From: Sorangium aterium | Lineage (GTDB): Bacteria; Myxococcota_A; Polyangia; Polyangiales; Polyangiaceae | Direction: 5' to 3' | Length of the DNA: 64,000 nt | NCBI RefSeq assembly: GCF_028368935.1 | Contig: NZ_JAQNDK010000006.1 | Coordinates: 727,501-791,500, forward strand | Shown: one piece after another, positions 16,259 to 23,866 of the stretch | Numbering within the stretch: the first letter of the stretch is position 1 | Layout: each line of letters begins with the position of its first letter | Program-made: the position numbers and the translations under genes | Notes under the pieces: generated by a model | What the model was told of the DNA's origin: nothing | What the model saw: the letters and a program-made list of their open reading frames with translations, nothing else | Databases searched by the model: none

Positions 16259-18427
16259 TCACGGGGCGGGTGCAGCGCTGCTCGGGACGGGGAGCGTGCC
16301 TCCGGCGAGCTGATCGCTCTCCTGGTTGCCCTCGAAGCTGTTGTCCTCCGACACCGACGGCGCCTGCGCGCCCTGCACGACGAGGCCAAACCGGTTGCCG
16401 GTCGACTCCGAGCTCACGAGCGCGCCGCGGCTGTCGCTGAAGAGCAAACCGGCGCGCGCGCAGCGATGCACCTGCACGTAGCTCACCTGCGCCGTCGAGC
16501 CCAGGACCACGAGTCCATCGCCCAGGTCCGGCACCGATTCCGTCTGCCCACCGGCGCTCAGGGCCGAGAACGTGCCGCCCTCGACCCCGAGGATGGCCGT
16601 GTCCTCCACCGTGCTCGGCGAGGCCAGCAGCAGGCCCGCCACGCGGCTCTCCAGCACGGCCGACCTCTGGACGAGGACCTGCGCCGCCCCGGCGCTCAGC
16701 AGGCCGACGCCGCCCGTGCCGTCGCGCTCCTCCGGCAGCGAGCGCTCGATGAGGCTGTCCGCGATCTCGAGGGTCGCGCCCTGGGACGCGGACACGCCCG
16801 CGACGTGGGGCTCCAGGACATACGCGGACGCAAGCGCGGCGCGGCCACCCTGCACGAGCACGCCGGCGGCGCGATCCCGGTGCAGCGGGCTCGCGCGCGT
16901 GCCCTCGATGACGACGCCGCTCGCCGAGAGCGTCCCGCCCGAGACGAACAGCCCAGCGTCGCCGGCCTGGCGCACGAGGCTCGACGACAGCGAGAGCGCT
17001 CCGCCGCGCTGCTCGACGGCGACTCCGAGGCGATCGCTCTCCGAGGCGGCCGCGCCGTCGAAGAGATTGCCCGATGCCTCGACCGCGGTATCGGCGTCCG
17101 CGACGACGAGCAGCGCATCGCACGCCCCTGACAGTACGCTGGAGGCGAGCGAGGCGCGCGCGCCATGCTCCACGGCCAGGCCGCCGGCTTCGGGCGCCGC
17201 GTCTGCCGGGGCGGCGATGAGGTTGCGCGCCGCCACGAGCTCCGCGCCGGCGCCCGTCACCAGCGCGCCCAGGCGATGGTCGACGAGCGCGTTCGCGTCG
17301 AGCCGGAGCGTGCCTTCCTCGAGATGCACGCCGACGCCGTCGCTCGTCACCGACCGCAGCCCCGCTGCCTCCAGCAGGTTGCCCTCCGCGACCACCTCCG
17401 CTGCCTCCGAGCTGATCCGCAGATTGACCGTGCCCCCGACCAGCGCGTTCTCGGTGAGCCGCGCCTCGGCCCCGGAGACGACGAGCACGCTCGTCCAGAC
17501 CTCGCCCGCTCCATCGTCCGCCCACGACGACTGGATGAGGCTGCGCGACAGATCGAGGCGCGCGCCAGGGAGCGCGACCACGAGTCCATTGCCGCTCTCG
17601 CCCGTCACCCGGATGTCGCGCACCGAGACCGCCGCTGCCTGGATCAGCATCCCGATCGAGGCGCTGAGCACGCTCACGCCGCTCACGCCGGCCCGCTCGA
17701 CGTCGTGGATCCAGACCGCGCTGACGTTGCCGCTGGGATCGCTCTGCTCGCCCCGGAGCACCACCCGCGAGGCGCACCGCCCGACGATCTCGATGGGCTT
17801 CGTGATCTCGATCGGCTCGTCGTACTCGCCCTCGGCCAGGACGACGCGCCCGTCCGCCCGAACGCTCGCCAGCGCCTCCGCCAGCGTCGTGAACGGCCTC
17901 TCCCGCGACCCGTCGCCGTCTCCTCCCTCGTAGGCAGGATCGACATGGAGATCGCCGGGGGCCTCGACGATCTCGCCCCACGGCATCGAGCCGCAGCCGT
18001 CCGGGCCGTCGATGGAAACACAGCCCTTCTGCGGGACCGCGAATGTTCCCTCCGGGCATTTGGCCATGGTGGGATGACAGGCGCCGCCCTCCACGAACTC
18101 CGCCGCACAGCCGGGGATCCCGACTTCAATGCAGCCCTCGTCGTGCTTCGGGATCGTCCCGGGCGAGCACTTCGCGAGCGTGGGACGACAGAAGCCGTCC
18201 TCGTCGACGAACGCGTCGACGCAGCCCGGAATGCCCACCTGCGCACATCCGCTGGCGCCGCTGATCTGCCCCGGCGCACACCCCGAGCCGCCGGCGCCTT
18301 CCCCCGGGAGGCTGGTATACGGCGGCAGGTTGGTGCTCTCGCAGCCGAAGAGCGAGACGGCGCACAGGCTGGAGGCGAGAGAGAAAAGACACCAGAGCGC
18401 CGAGTGTCCAAGCTTCGCGCGCAACAC
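16259..18427 (-). CDS. Lipoprotein with Cys-rich repeats and right-handed beta-helix
   Basis: 722 aa. Lipoprotein signal (hydrophobic res. 8-28, Cys29 in 'LFGCES'). Residues 48-150 hold three to four copies of a Cys-rich unit of the form GC-(x)-VGIPGC-...-FVEGG-x-C-x-PTMAKCPEGT. From ~155 ('DGSRERPFTTLAEALASVRADGRVVLAEGEYDEPI') the protein is a parallel beta-helix of the polysaccharide-lyase/DUF1565 type, with many Gly-Asn/Ser-Leu turns to ~700. Probably displayed on the cell surface and binding or cutting polysaccharide; no catalytic residues can be pointed out. ATG at 18427; N-terminal repeat architecture is typical of Sorangium-type lipoproteins. Confidence 0.82.
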   Translation of the reverse strand: MLRAKLGHSALWCLFSLASSLCAVSLFGCESTNLPPYTSLPGEGAGGSGCAPGQISGASGCAQVGIPGCVDAFVDEDGFCRPTLAKCSPGTIPKHDEGCIEVGIPGCAAEFVEGGACHPTMAKCPEGTFAVPQKGCVSIDGPDGCGSMPWGEIVEAPGDLHVDPAYEGGDGDGSRERPFTTLAEALASVRADGRVVLAEGEYDEPIEITKPIEIVGRCASRVVLRGEQSDPSGNVSAVWIHDVERAGVSGVSVLSASIGMLIQAAAVSVRDIRVTGESGNGLVVALPGARLDLSRSLIQSSWADDGAGEVWTSVLVVSGAEARLTENALVGGTVNLRISSEAAEVVAEGNLLEAAGLRSVTSDGVGVHLEEGTLRLDANALVDHRLGALVTGAGAELVAARNLIAAPADAAPEAGGLAVEHGARASLASSVLSGACDALLVVADADTAVEASGNLFDGAAASESDRLGVAVEQRGGALSLSSSLVRQAGDAGLFVSGGTLSASGVVIEGTRASPLHRDRAAGVLVQGGRAALASAYVLEPHVAGVSASQGATLEIADSLIERSLPEERDGTGGVGLLSAGAAQVLVQRSAVLESRVAGLLLASPSTVEDTAILGVEGGTFSALSAGGQTESVPDLGDGLVVLGSTAQVSYVQVHRCARAGLLFSDSRGALVSSESTGNRFGLVVQGAQAPSVSEDNSFEGNQESDQLAGGTLPVPSSAAPAP

Positions 18428-18510
18428 CCCACCAACCTAGCAGATGCTCCGATGTGCGCGCCGGCAATGCGCGCCTCTCTCGCGGTCTTCAGCCGCTCGA
18501 GACCGGACAT

Positions 18511-20205
18511 TCACGGGCATGACCCGGACAGCCGCAGGTCGGCTCGCGCCCAGGCGAGCTTGAAGCGCGCGTGTGCGGCGTTTGCGTCCTCTTCCTTGCC
18601 CTGTGCGCGCAGGCTGCGCTCGAGCCCGCACAGCGACCAGCCATTCTGCGGGTTCTGGCGCAGGTCCTCCCGGTAAGTCGCCTCCGCGTCGCGCGCGCGA
18701 TCCGCCTTGAGGAGCACCTCCCCGAGCGTGTGGCGGACCGGCTCGGGCCAGTCTGGCGGCTCGAAATAGCGCAGCTCGTCCTCGATGCGCGCGGCTTCCT
18801 CGAGCAGGCGGGCAGCGGCGCCGGTCTCGCCCCGCTCCGACGCGATCTGGCCCTCGACCACGAGCGAGGCGATCTCGAGCACGTCCTTCGCGCGGTTCTT
18901 GCCGATCGTCGCGTCGTCCGAGCTCTCGGACGCTATCGCCCGGAGCGCCGCCGCCTCGCGCGCGGCATCGTCATGGCGCCCGGTCGCGGCGAGCGCGCGG
19001 CCGCGTGCATAGCGCCATATCCCCGTCGTGTACCGCAGCTCGGGCGGCGGCGCCGGCTCCGCGAGCACGTCGTCCCACCGTCCGAACCGGACGAGCGCGA
19101 ACAGCAGCGCAGGGCGGAACATCTCGAGCATCGGCATGTGCTGGACGTTGTGGTCGGGGACCGCGTCGGCCAGCTCTCGCGCGGCGCGCACGGCGACGGC
19201 GCTGCGCCCCTCCATGCTCGCCGAGACCGAGAGGAAATAGAGGTTGTGAGGGAAGTACATCATCGGATAGATGCCCTCCGGCCGCCGCTCGCGGAGGTAC
19301 CGGCGATCGGCCAGCACGGCCTGCTCGTTCGCGTCGGAGGCGTCGGCGTAGCGACCGACGCGCATGAAGATGTGCGACGGCATGTGCACGAGGTGCCCAG
19401 CGCCAGGGGCCAGGCCGCCGAGGCGCTCGGTGCTCGGCAACGCCCGCTCCGGCGCGCGCGACGCCTCGACCGCGTGGATGTAATAGTGATTCGCGCCGAC
19501 GTGCTCGGGATCGCGCCGGAGGATGCCCTCCAGCGTGGAGACGATCTCGTCGGTCTCCGGCTGCGGCCGGCCGTCCGGCGTCCAGAGATCCCACGGGCGC
19601 AGATCCATGAGCGCCTCGGCGAAGAGGACACCCGCGTCGAGGTCGTCGGGGAAGCGGCGCGCGAGCTCGCGCATCGCGCTCGCGTAGGCGCGGTCGAGGG
19701 CCGCCCGGTCGCGGCCCGGCGTTGAAGCGTGGCGCTCCGCCAGCGCGTCGATGTACGCGCGCTCGCGCTCGCTCGCGGACGCGGCGAGCACGCGTGCCTC
19801 CGCGATGGCATCGAGGGCGGCCCGCTCCCGCGCCGCGTCGGCCGGCTGGTTGATGTTGGGGCCGAGCGTGAGCGCGATGCCCCAGCGGGCCATGGCGAGG
19901 CCGGGATCGATCCGGGCGGCCTCCTGAAATGCGCGCCTCGCCTCGTCGTGGTTGAACGCGTAGACGAGCCGCAACCCCTGATCGAAATAGCGTTGCGCGA
20001 GCGGCGATGACGTCGTCACGGGGTGATGGAGAGCGCCGATGCCCTCGAACAGAGGGACGCGCTCGGCGTCGGGCGCCTCTGCGGGCGCAGGGCCGGTCGG
20101 CGGCCCCGCTCCAGGCGAGGAGGGACGTGGCTCCGCGCCGTGCGCCGCGAAGGCGGCGCAGGCGCAGAGGAGGGGCAGGCTGAAGAGCGCGCGTCGAGCT
20201 GTCAT
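18511..20205 (-). CDS. Exported tetratricopeptide-repeat protein
   Basis: 564 aa from ATG at 20205, preceded by a strong AGGAGG ribosome-binding site 8 nt upstream and giving a signal peptide (FSLPLLCACAAFAAHGA). Helical repeats run the whole length, with TPR-like units such as 'YFDQGLRLVYAFNHDEARRAFQEAARIDPGLAMARWGIAL' split over several helices, 'HYYIHAVEA' and 'HMPSHIFMRVGRYADA', and a final 'GEVLLKADRARDAEATYREDLRQNP' unit. These motifs match a bacterial family annotated only as TPR-repeat proteins; no enzymatic domain. Probable periplasmic scaffold, role unknown. Confidence 0.82.
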   Translation of the reverse strand: MTARRALFSLPLLCACAAFAAHGAEPRPSSPGAGPPTGPAPAEAPDAERVPLFEGIGALHHPVTTSSPLAQRYFDQGLRLVYAFNHDEARRAFQEAARIDPGLAMARWGIALTLGPNINQPADAARERAALDAIAEARVLAASASERERAYIDALAERHASTPGRDRAALDRAYASAMRELARRFPDDLDAGVLFAEALMDLRPWDLWTPDGRPQPETDEIVSTLEGILRRDPEHVGANHYYIHAVEASRAPERALPSTERLGGLAPGAGHLVHMPSHIFMRVGRYADASDANEQAVLADRRYLRERRPEGIYPMMYFPHNLYFLSVSASMEGRSAVAVRAARELADAVPDHNVQHMPMLEMFRPALLFALVRFGRWDDVLAEPAPPPELRYTTGIWRYARGRALAATGRHDDAAREAAALRAIASESSDDATIGKNRAKDVLEIASLVVEGQIASERGETGAAARLLEEAARIEDELRYFEPPDWPEPVRHTLGEVLLKADRARDAEATYREDLRQNPQNGWSLCGLERSLRAQGKEEDANAAHARFKLAWARADLRLSGSCP

Positions 20206-20455
20206 GGGCACCTCCTGGAGCCCGGATCGCCACGGGCTCCGATGGTCCAACATCCCCTCGCGGGGTCGCTTTGCCTCGGGCACCGCCCTCCGGCGCGAGC
20301 GCGGAGGTCGAGCCGAGCGACGGCCATGCACGCGCGGTTCCCGCGGCACGGGAAGGCAGCGCACAGAAGAGCGGGGATTCCGGGCCATCGACGCGCTCGC
20401 TCCGCCAGTGCGGAGCTCGATGGACGGATGGCGAGACTTGCGGCAACCTCGGGAC

Positions 20456-20827
20456 ATGACGACGTGCAGGGATGAAGCTCTCCGATGGGTTCACCGCTAC
20501 GCGATCGGCGGGGCGGCGTTCGCCGCGCTTCCGCTCCCGATCTCGACCTCCGCCGGGCTCGTCGCGATCGAGACGCACATGATGGCGATGGTCGGCGAGA
20601 TCTACGGCGAGAACGTGGGATCCGTGGTGACGACCGCGGCCGGCGGGAGCTTCGCGATCCTCGGGCAGGGCTTGAAATTCCTCGCCACCCGGGCGGTCGG
20701 CTTCGTCCCCGTGATCGGGCCGGCCATCAAGATGGGCATCGCAGGGCTCACCATCGTGGCGATCGGCCGGGGCGTGGTGGGGCACTTCGAGCGGAAGTAC
20801 CCGGGCAAGATCTTCGAGAAGCCGTGA
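20456..20827 (+). CDS. YcjF/DUF697-like small membrane protein
   Basis: About 123 aa from ATG at 20456 (an in-frame ATG at 20420 would add 12 residues). Two hydrophobic, Gly-rich segments (IGGAAFAALPLPISTSAGLV and 'AVGFVPVIGPAIKMGIAGLTIVAIG') separated by a short polar helix, ending in 'HFERKYPGKIFEK'. This layout is like the DUF697/YcjF family of small inner-membrane proteins. Divergent from the TPR gene; 250 bp separates them. Confidence 0.7.
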   Translation: MTTCRDEALRWVHRYAIGGAAFAALPLPISTSAGLVAIETHMMAMVGEIYGENVGSVVTTAAGGSFAILGQGLKFLATRAVGFVPVIGPAIKMGIAGLTIVAIGRGVVGHFERKYPGKIFEKP

Positions 20828-20860
20828 GCCGACGTGGCGTGCGCGGCGCGCAGACGAGGC

Positions 20861-21020
20861 GCGCCGCGCGCGATGCGCCGCCTTCCGTGCACATGAGGCG
20901 CGGCGCGCGCAATGCGCCGACGCGCGGCGCCGCCGGACGCGCGCGAGTCGCATCCCGCACACGATGCGCGGCGCGCGCGATGCGCCGGCGCGCGGCGCTG
21001 CTTGATGCGCCGCGCGCCGC
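20861..21020. repeat. GC-rich imperfect repeats built on GCGCGATGCGCC
   Basis: ATGCGCC cores occur at 20873, 20912, 20980 and 21005, embedded in long GCGCGC/GGCGCG runs that can pair with each other. Copies are not evenly spaced (39, 68 and 25 bp), so this is not a CRISPR. It lies between the ends of two convergent genes and may fold into a strong structure that stops transcription from both sides. Confidence 0.55.
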
Positions 21021-21032
21021 TATCGAGGTACG

Positions 21033-21557
21033 TCAGTTCTCGCAGCCGCTGCAGGCGAGGGGGCAGGTGCCGTTCGCGGTCGCCTGACAGTGAAGGTCGG
21101 GCGCGTCGGCGCTGTCGCCGTAGTCGCAGCAGATCTCGCCGGCGCGGCAGCATCTCACGCCGCAGCAGAGGCCTTCTTCGCACCCGAAGCCGGGGGCGCA
21201 CGCATTCGCGCACTGGCCCTGGATGCAGACCTGAGTCTCGGTGCAGGTCGTGCCGCACGACCCGCAATTGCGCGGATCACCGGCCAGGTTGACGCACTCC
21301 GATCCACAGCACGAGAGCCCGGGCTCGCACGTGCACACCGTGCCGCCCTCGCCGCCCATGCCGCCCTCGCCCCCTGTGCTCGTCGTCGCGACGGTGGTGG
21401 TCGCTCCGCCTTCCCCGCCCGCGCCCCCGCTGGAGGAGCTCGACGCGGTGACGACATAGGTCGGCAGATTGTTCACGGTGCCCGGGTCAGCTTCACATCC
21501 AGCGACGGCGAACAATGCGGACCACAACAGCAATGCGATCACCCGATGACAGGGCAT
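21033..21557 (-). CDS. Cys-rich lipoprotein
   Basis: 174 aa from ATG at 21557 with GGAGG upstream. Lipoprotein signal ending at Cys21 ('FAVAGCEA'), then a Ser/Gly/Thr low-complexity linker (res. 38-70), then about 22 cysteines. It contains the unit 'CVNLAGDPRNCGSCGTTC', a motif repeated in many myxobacterial outer-surface lipoproteins, plus 'CCGVRCCRAGEICCDYGD'. Probably disulfide-stabilised and outside the cytoplasm. No enzymatic prediction. Confidence 0.75.
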   Translation of the reverse strand: MPCHRVIALLLWSALFAVAGCEADPGTVNNLPTYVVTASSSSSGGAGGEGGATTTVATTSTGGEGGMGGEGGTVCTCEPGLSCCGSECVNLAGDPRNCGSCGTTCTETQVCIQGQCANACAPGFGCEEGLCCGVRCCRAGEICCDYGDSADAPDLHCQATANGTCPLACSGCEN

Positions 21558-21705
21558 GAGCACCTCCAAGCCGAAAATCACACTACCACGGAGGGTCGTG
21601 GCCACACGAGGGGGGTATGGCACACGGCGCAGCGACGGCTGCATGCGCTGCGTCGTACGCCGCGGTCGGCGCGTCACGACCAGGAATGCAGCGGCGCGTG
21701 CGACA

Positions 21706-22443
21706 TCAGGGGGTGATGAGCTTGCAGTCCGACAGGAGCCCCGTGTACCAGTCATCGGTCCTGTCGAGCCATGCGCCCTCGCTGGACCAACGGATGCCGG
21801 GCCGCTTCATCCTGCCTTCGACGGTGTAGGTGCATTTCACCGCGAACCGTGCGGACGGCAGCTTGCCGTCGGTGAGCGCGGGCTCGCTCCACAGGCCGGA
21901 GGCGAGGAACTGGACGCGGTCCGTGGTCGTGTAAGGACGGAGCAGCTTCTTGTCGTCCGCATCGCCCTTGGACCAACCCTTGGTGGGCGACTCGAACGCG
22001 CAGTGCCGGCCGTTGACTTCCTCGGCCGACCAGCAGGCGAGATCCTTGATGTCGGTGGACACGAGGGTGACCTCGACCTGGGATTTGTCCCCCGTCTTCC
22101 ACTTGGGGCCGGCCGTGCCGGCCGCGGGCTCACGCCCGAAATAGGCGAAGGCCGCGGCGAGGCCGCCGATGATGATGAGGAACAGGATCATGCTCTTGCC
22201 GAGCGAGCCGCCCTGCGGTTGGGCGGCGGCGCGAGGCCGCGCGCCGGGCTTCTTGCCGGCCGGGCGCCGCGCTGCGCCGGCCTGCTTTGCAGGACGCGAG
22301 GCTCTGGCCGGCGCCGCTGCGTCGGCGCCGGCAGCGGCGCGGTCCTCGCCGTCGTCCTCGTTGCGGGTGTCCTGCGCGTCGGCCTCGCCGGGAGGCGCTT
22401 CGTCCGTGTCGGGGCGGTCTCTGTCTTCGGAGCTCGTAGCCAT
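21706..22443 (-). CDS. Single-span membrane protein of unknown function
   Basis: 245 aa. Residues 1-80 are a charged Ala/Pro/Lys/Arg-rich cytoplasmic segment; one transmembrane helix at about 85-103 (SMILFLIIIGGLAAAFAYFG); the remaining ~140 residues are extracytoplasmic with four Cys, likely two disulfides ('DLACWSAEEVNGRHCAFESP', 'VKCTYTVEG', 'LLSDCKLI'). I do not recognise the domain. Divergent from the FabH-like gene with a 112-bp gap. Confidence 0.7.
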   Translation of the reverse strand: MATSSEDRDRPDTDEAPPGEADAQDTRNEDDGEDRAAAGADAAAPARASRPAKQAGAARRPAGKKPGARPRAAAQPQGGSLGKSMILFLIIIGGLAAAFAYFGREPAAGTAGPKWKTGDKSQVEVTLVSTDIKDLACWSAEEVNGRHCAFESPTKGWSKGDADDKKLLRPYTTTDRVQFLASGLWSEPALTDGKLPSARFAVKCTYTVEGRMKRPGIRWSSEGAWLDRTDDWYTGLLSDCKLITP

Positions 22444-22555
22444 CGAGGCGCTTTATGTACCGGAGCGCGTCCGCGACTCAAGCATTCCGTGGACCGAGCG
22501 GCAGGGCACGATCGCCCGTTCCAACGAGCAGCCCTTGATGTAGGCTGCGCTCCCG

Positions 22556-23557
22556 ATGACGTCCGATGCCAGAAATCCACGCGCGCGCATCCTCGGCACA
22601 GGCCGCTCCCTGCCGCTCGCCGCTCCGACGAGCGAGGCGCAGGCGGGCGCGCCGGCGGACGGCGCGGCGGGCGACCCTGGCGCGAGCGACGAGCGGCGCC
22701 GCGTCGCGCCCGGCGAGAGGACGAGCGACCTGGCGGCGCGGGCGGCGAAGGCGGCGCTCGAAGCGGCCGGCATCGGGCCGCGCGACCTCGAGATGATCAT
22801 CCTCGCCACCTCGAGCGGCGACGCGCCGATGCCGGCGACCGCGGTGTACGTGCAGCAGAAGCTCGGCGCCGAGCACATCCCGTCGTTCGACCTCTCCGCG
22901 TCGCTGACGGGCTTCCTCTACGGGCTGTCGGTGGCGAACCAGTTCGTGACGGCCCGGACCATGAAGCACGTGCTCGTCATCGGCGCGGACCTGCTCTCCC
23001 GCCGCCTGGATCCGCGGGACAGGGCCGCTGCCCAGCTGTTCGGCGACGGCGCCGGCGCGGTGGTGATCGGGCCGGCGACCGGCGACGGGCGCGGGATCCT
23101 CAGCGTCGGCTTGCGCGCCGACGGGAAGAAGGCCGATGTGCTCCAGGTGCCCGGCGGAGGATCCGCGGAGCCGCTCACCGTGGAGCGGCTCGCCGACCGG
23201 CGGCAATACCTGCGCGTGAAGCAGCCCGAGCTGCGGCAGGCCGCGGAGGAGCACCTCGGGGCCGACGCCCTCTCGGCGGTCGCCGCCGCCGGGCTTGCGC
23301 CCGCGGACGTCGACTGGGTGATCCCGCACCACGCCGACCCGCACCTCGTCGCCCTCCTCGCCGAGCGCCTCGGGTGCCCGCCTGAGCGCGTCCTCGGCGC
23401 GGTCGACGGCGCCAGCGCGGCCGGGGCCTGCGCGGGCTCGGTCGCCATGGCGCTCGACGAGGCGCTCCGCGACGGCCGGATCCTGCCCGGAAATCACGTG
23501 CTGCTGTGCGCGCTCGGCGGCGGCCTCACGTGGGGCAGCGCCGTGCTCCGCGTCTGA
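22556..23557 (+). CDS. FabH-like (KAS III fold) protein lacking the catalytic Cys
   Basis: 333 aa thiolase-fold protein that aligns along its length with 3-oxoacyl-ACP synthase III: 'FDLSASLTGFLYGLSVANQF', 'LFGDGAGAVVIG', 'WVIPHHADPHL' and 'CALGGGLTWGSAVLRV' match FabH '[20 protein letters not shown]', 'IFGDGAGAAVL', 'WLVPHQANLRI' and 'EAFGGGFTWGSALVRF'. However the active-site Cys112 is replaced by Leu117 and the Asn of the triad ('HGNTSAAS') is not conserved; only the His of 'PHHA' remains. The FabH N-terminal 'W(I)xxRTGI' segment is also missing. It therefore probably is not a condensing enzyme. No other fatty-acid or polyketide gene is adjacent. Confidence 0.82.
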   Translation: MTSDARNPRARILGTGRSLPLAAPTSEAQAGAPADGAAGDPGASDERRRVAPGERTSDLAARAAKAALEAAGIGPRDLEMIILATSSGDAPMPATAVYVQQKLGAEHIPSFDLSASLTGFLYGLSVANQFVTARTMKHVLVIGADLLSRRLDPRDRAAAQLFGDGAGAVVIGPATGDGRGILSVGLRADGKKADVLQVPGGGSAEPLTVERLADRRQYLRVKQPELRQAAEEHLGADALSAVAAAGLAPADVDWVIPHHADPHLVALLAERLGCPPERVLGAVDGASAAGACAGSVAMALDEALRDGRILPGNHVLLCALGGGLTWGSAVLRV

Positions 23558-23866
23558 GTCGACGAGGGCCGGGTCTCTGGCGGCGCGCGGTCCGGCCGGC
23601 ACACGGACCTCGAGGGAGCCTGCGCGCTGCGCTCGGTGGCGGTGGGGGGATTCCCCCCATCCTGGTCGAAGGATGGAACCGCCAAGTCGCCATAAGACGC
23701 CAAGAAAACCACAAAATCTTGGCGTCTTATGGCGACTTGGCGGTTTGAAAGACCCCACCTTCAGCCGAAGTACCCCACCGCCACGCTCCGCGGCGCTCGC
23801 GACGAAGGCGACGAGCGCCACCGTGGACTTGTTGCCGTGCGCTCCCCATCGTGGTCAGGAGAACCC
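23558..23866. other. Intergenic region before the GH3 gene
   Basis: Besides the palindromic element (23638-23745) it contains only ~120 bp of leader upstream of the GH3 ATG at 23867. A frame open from 23729 reads into the GH3 gene but starts inside the hairpin and has no family similarity, so it is not used. Confidence 0.6.
23638..23745. repeat. Palindromic element with a perfect 29-bp inverted repeat
   Basis: Arms 23677-23705 and 23717-23745 are perfect 29-bp complements around an 11-base loop; each arm is three CGCCAAG-like units. Just upstream sit CCATCCT/AGGATGG (23657-23663, 23670-23676) and GGGGGG/CCCCCC (23644-23649, 23653-23658), so the whole stretch is a chain of hairpins. A half-copy of the arm occurs at 40685-40715. 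Possible terminator for the FabH-like gene or a non-autonomous mobile repeat. Confidence 0.85.

Noticed and set aside
16152-18059. A long Gly/Arg-rich frame overlapping the beta-helix lipoprotein
   Set aside because: Shifted-frame shadow of the lipoprotein gene; composition is that of random GC-rich translation.
20861-21020. Possible CRISPR array
   Set aside because: Repeat cores are only 7-12 bp, unevenly spaced, with no unique spacers and no cas genes in the window.
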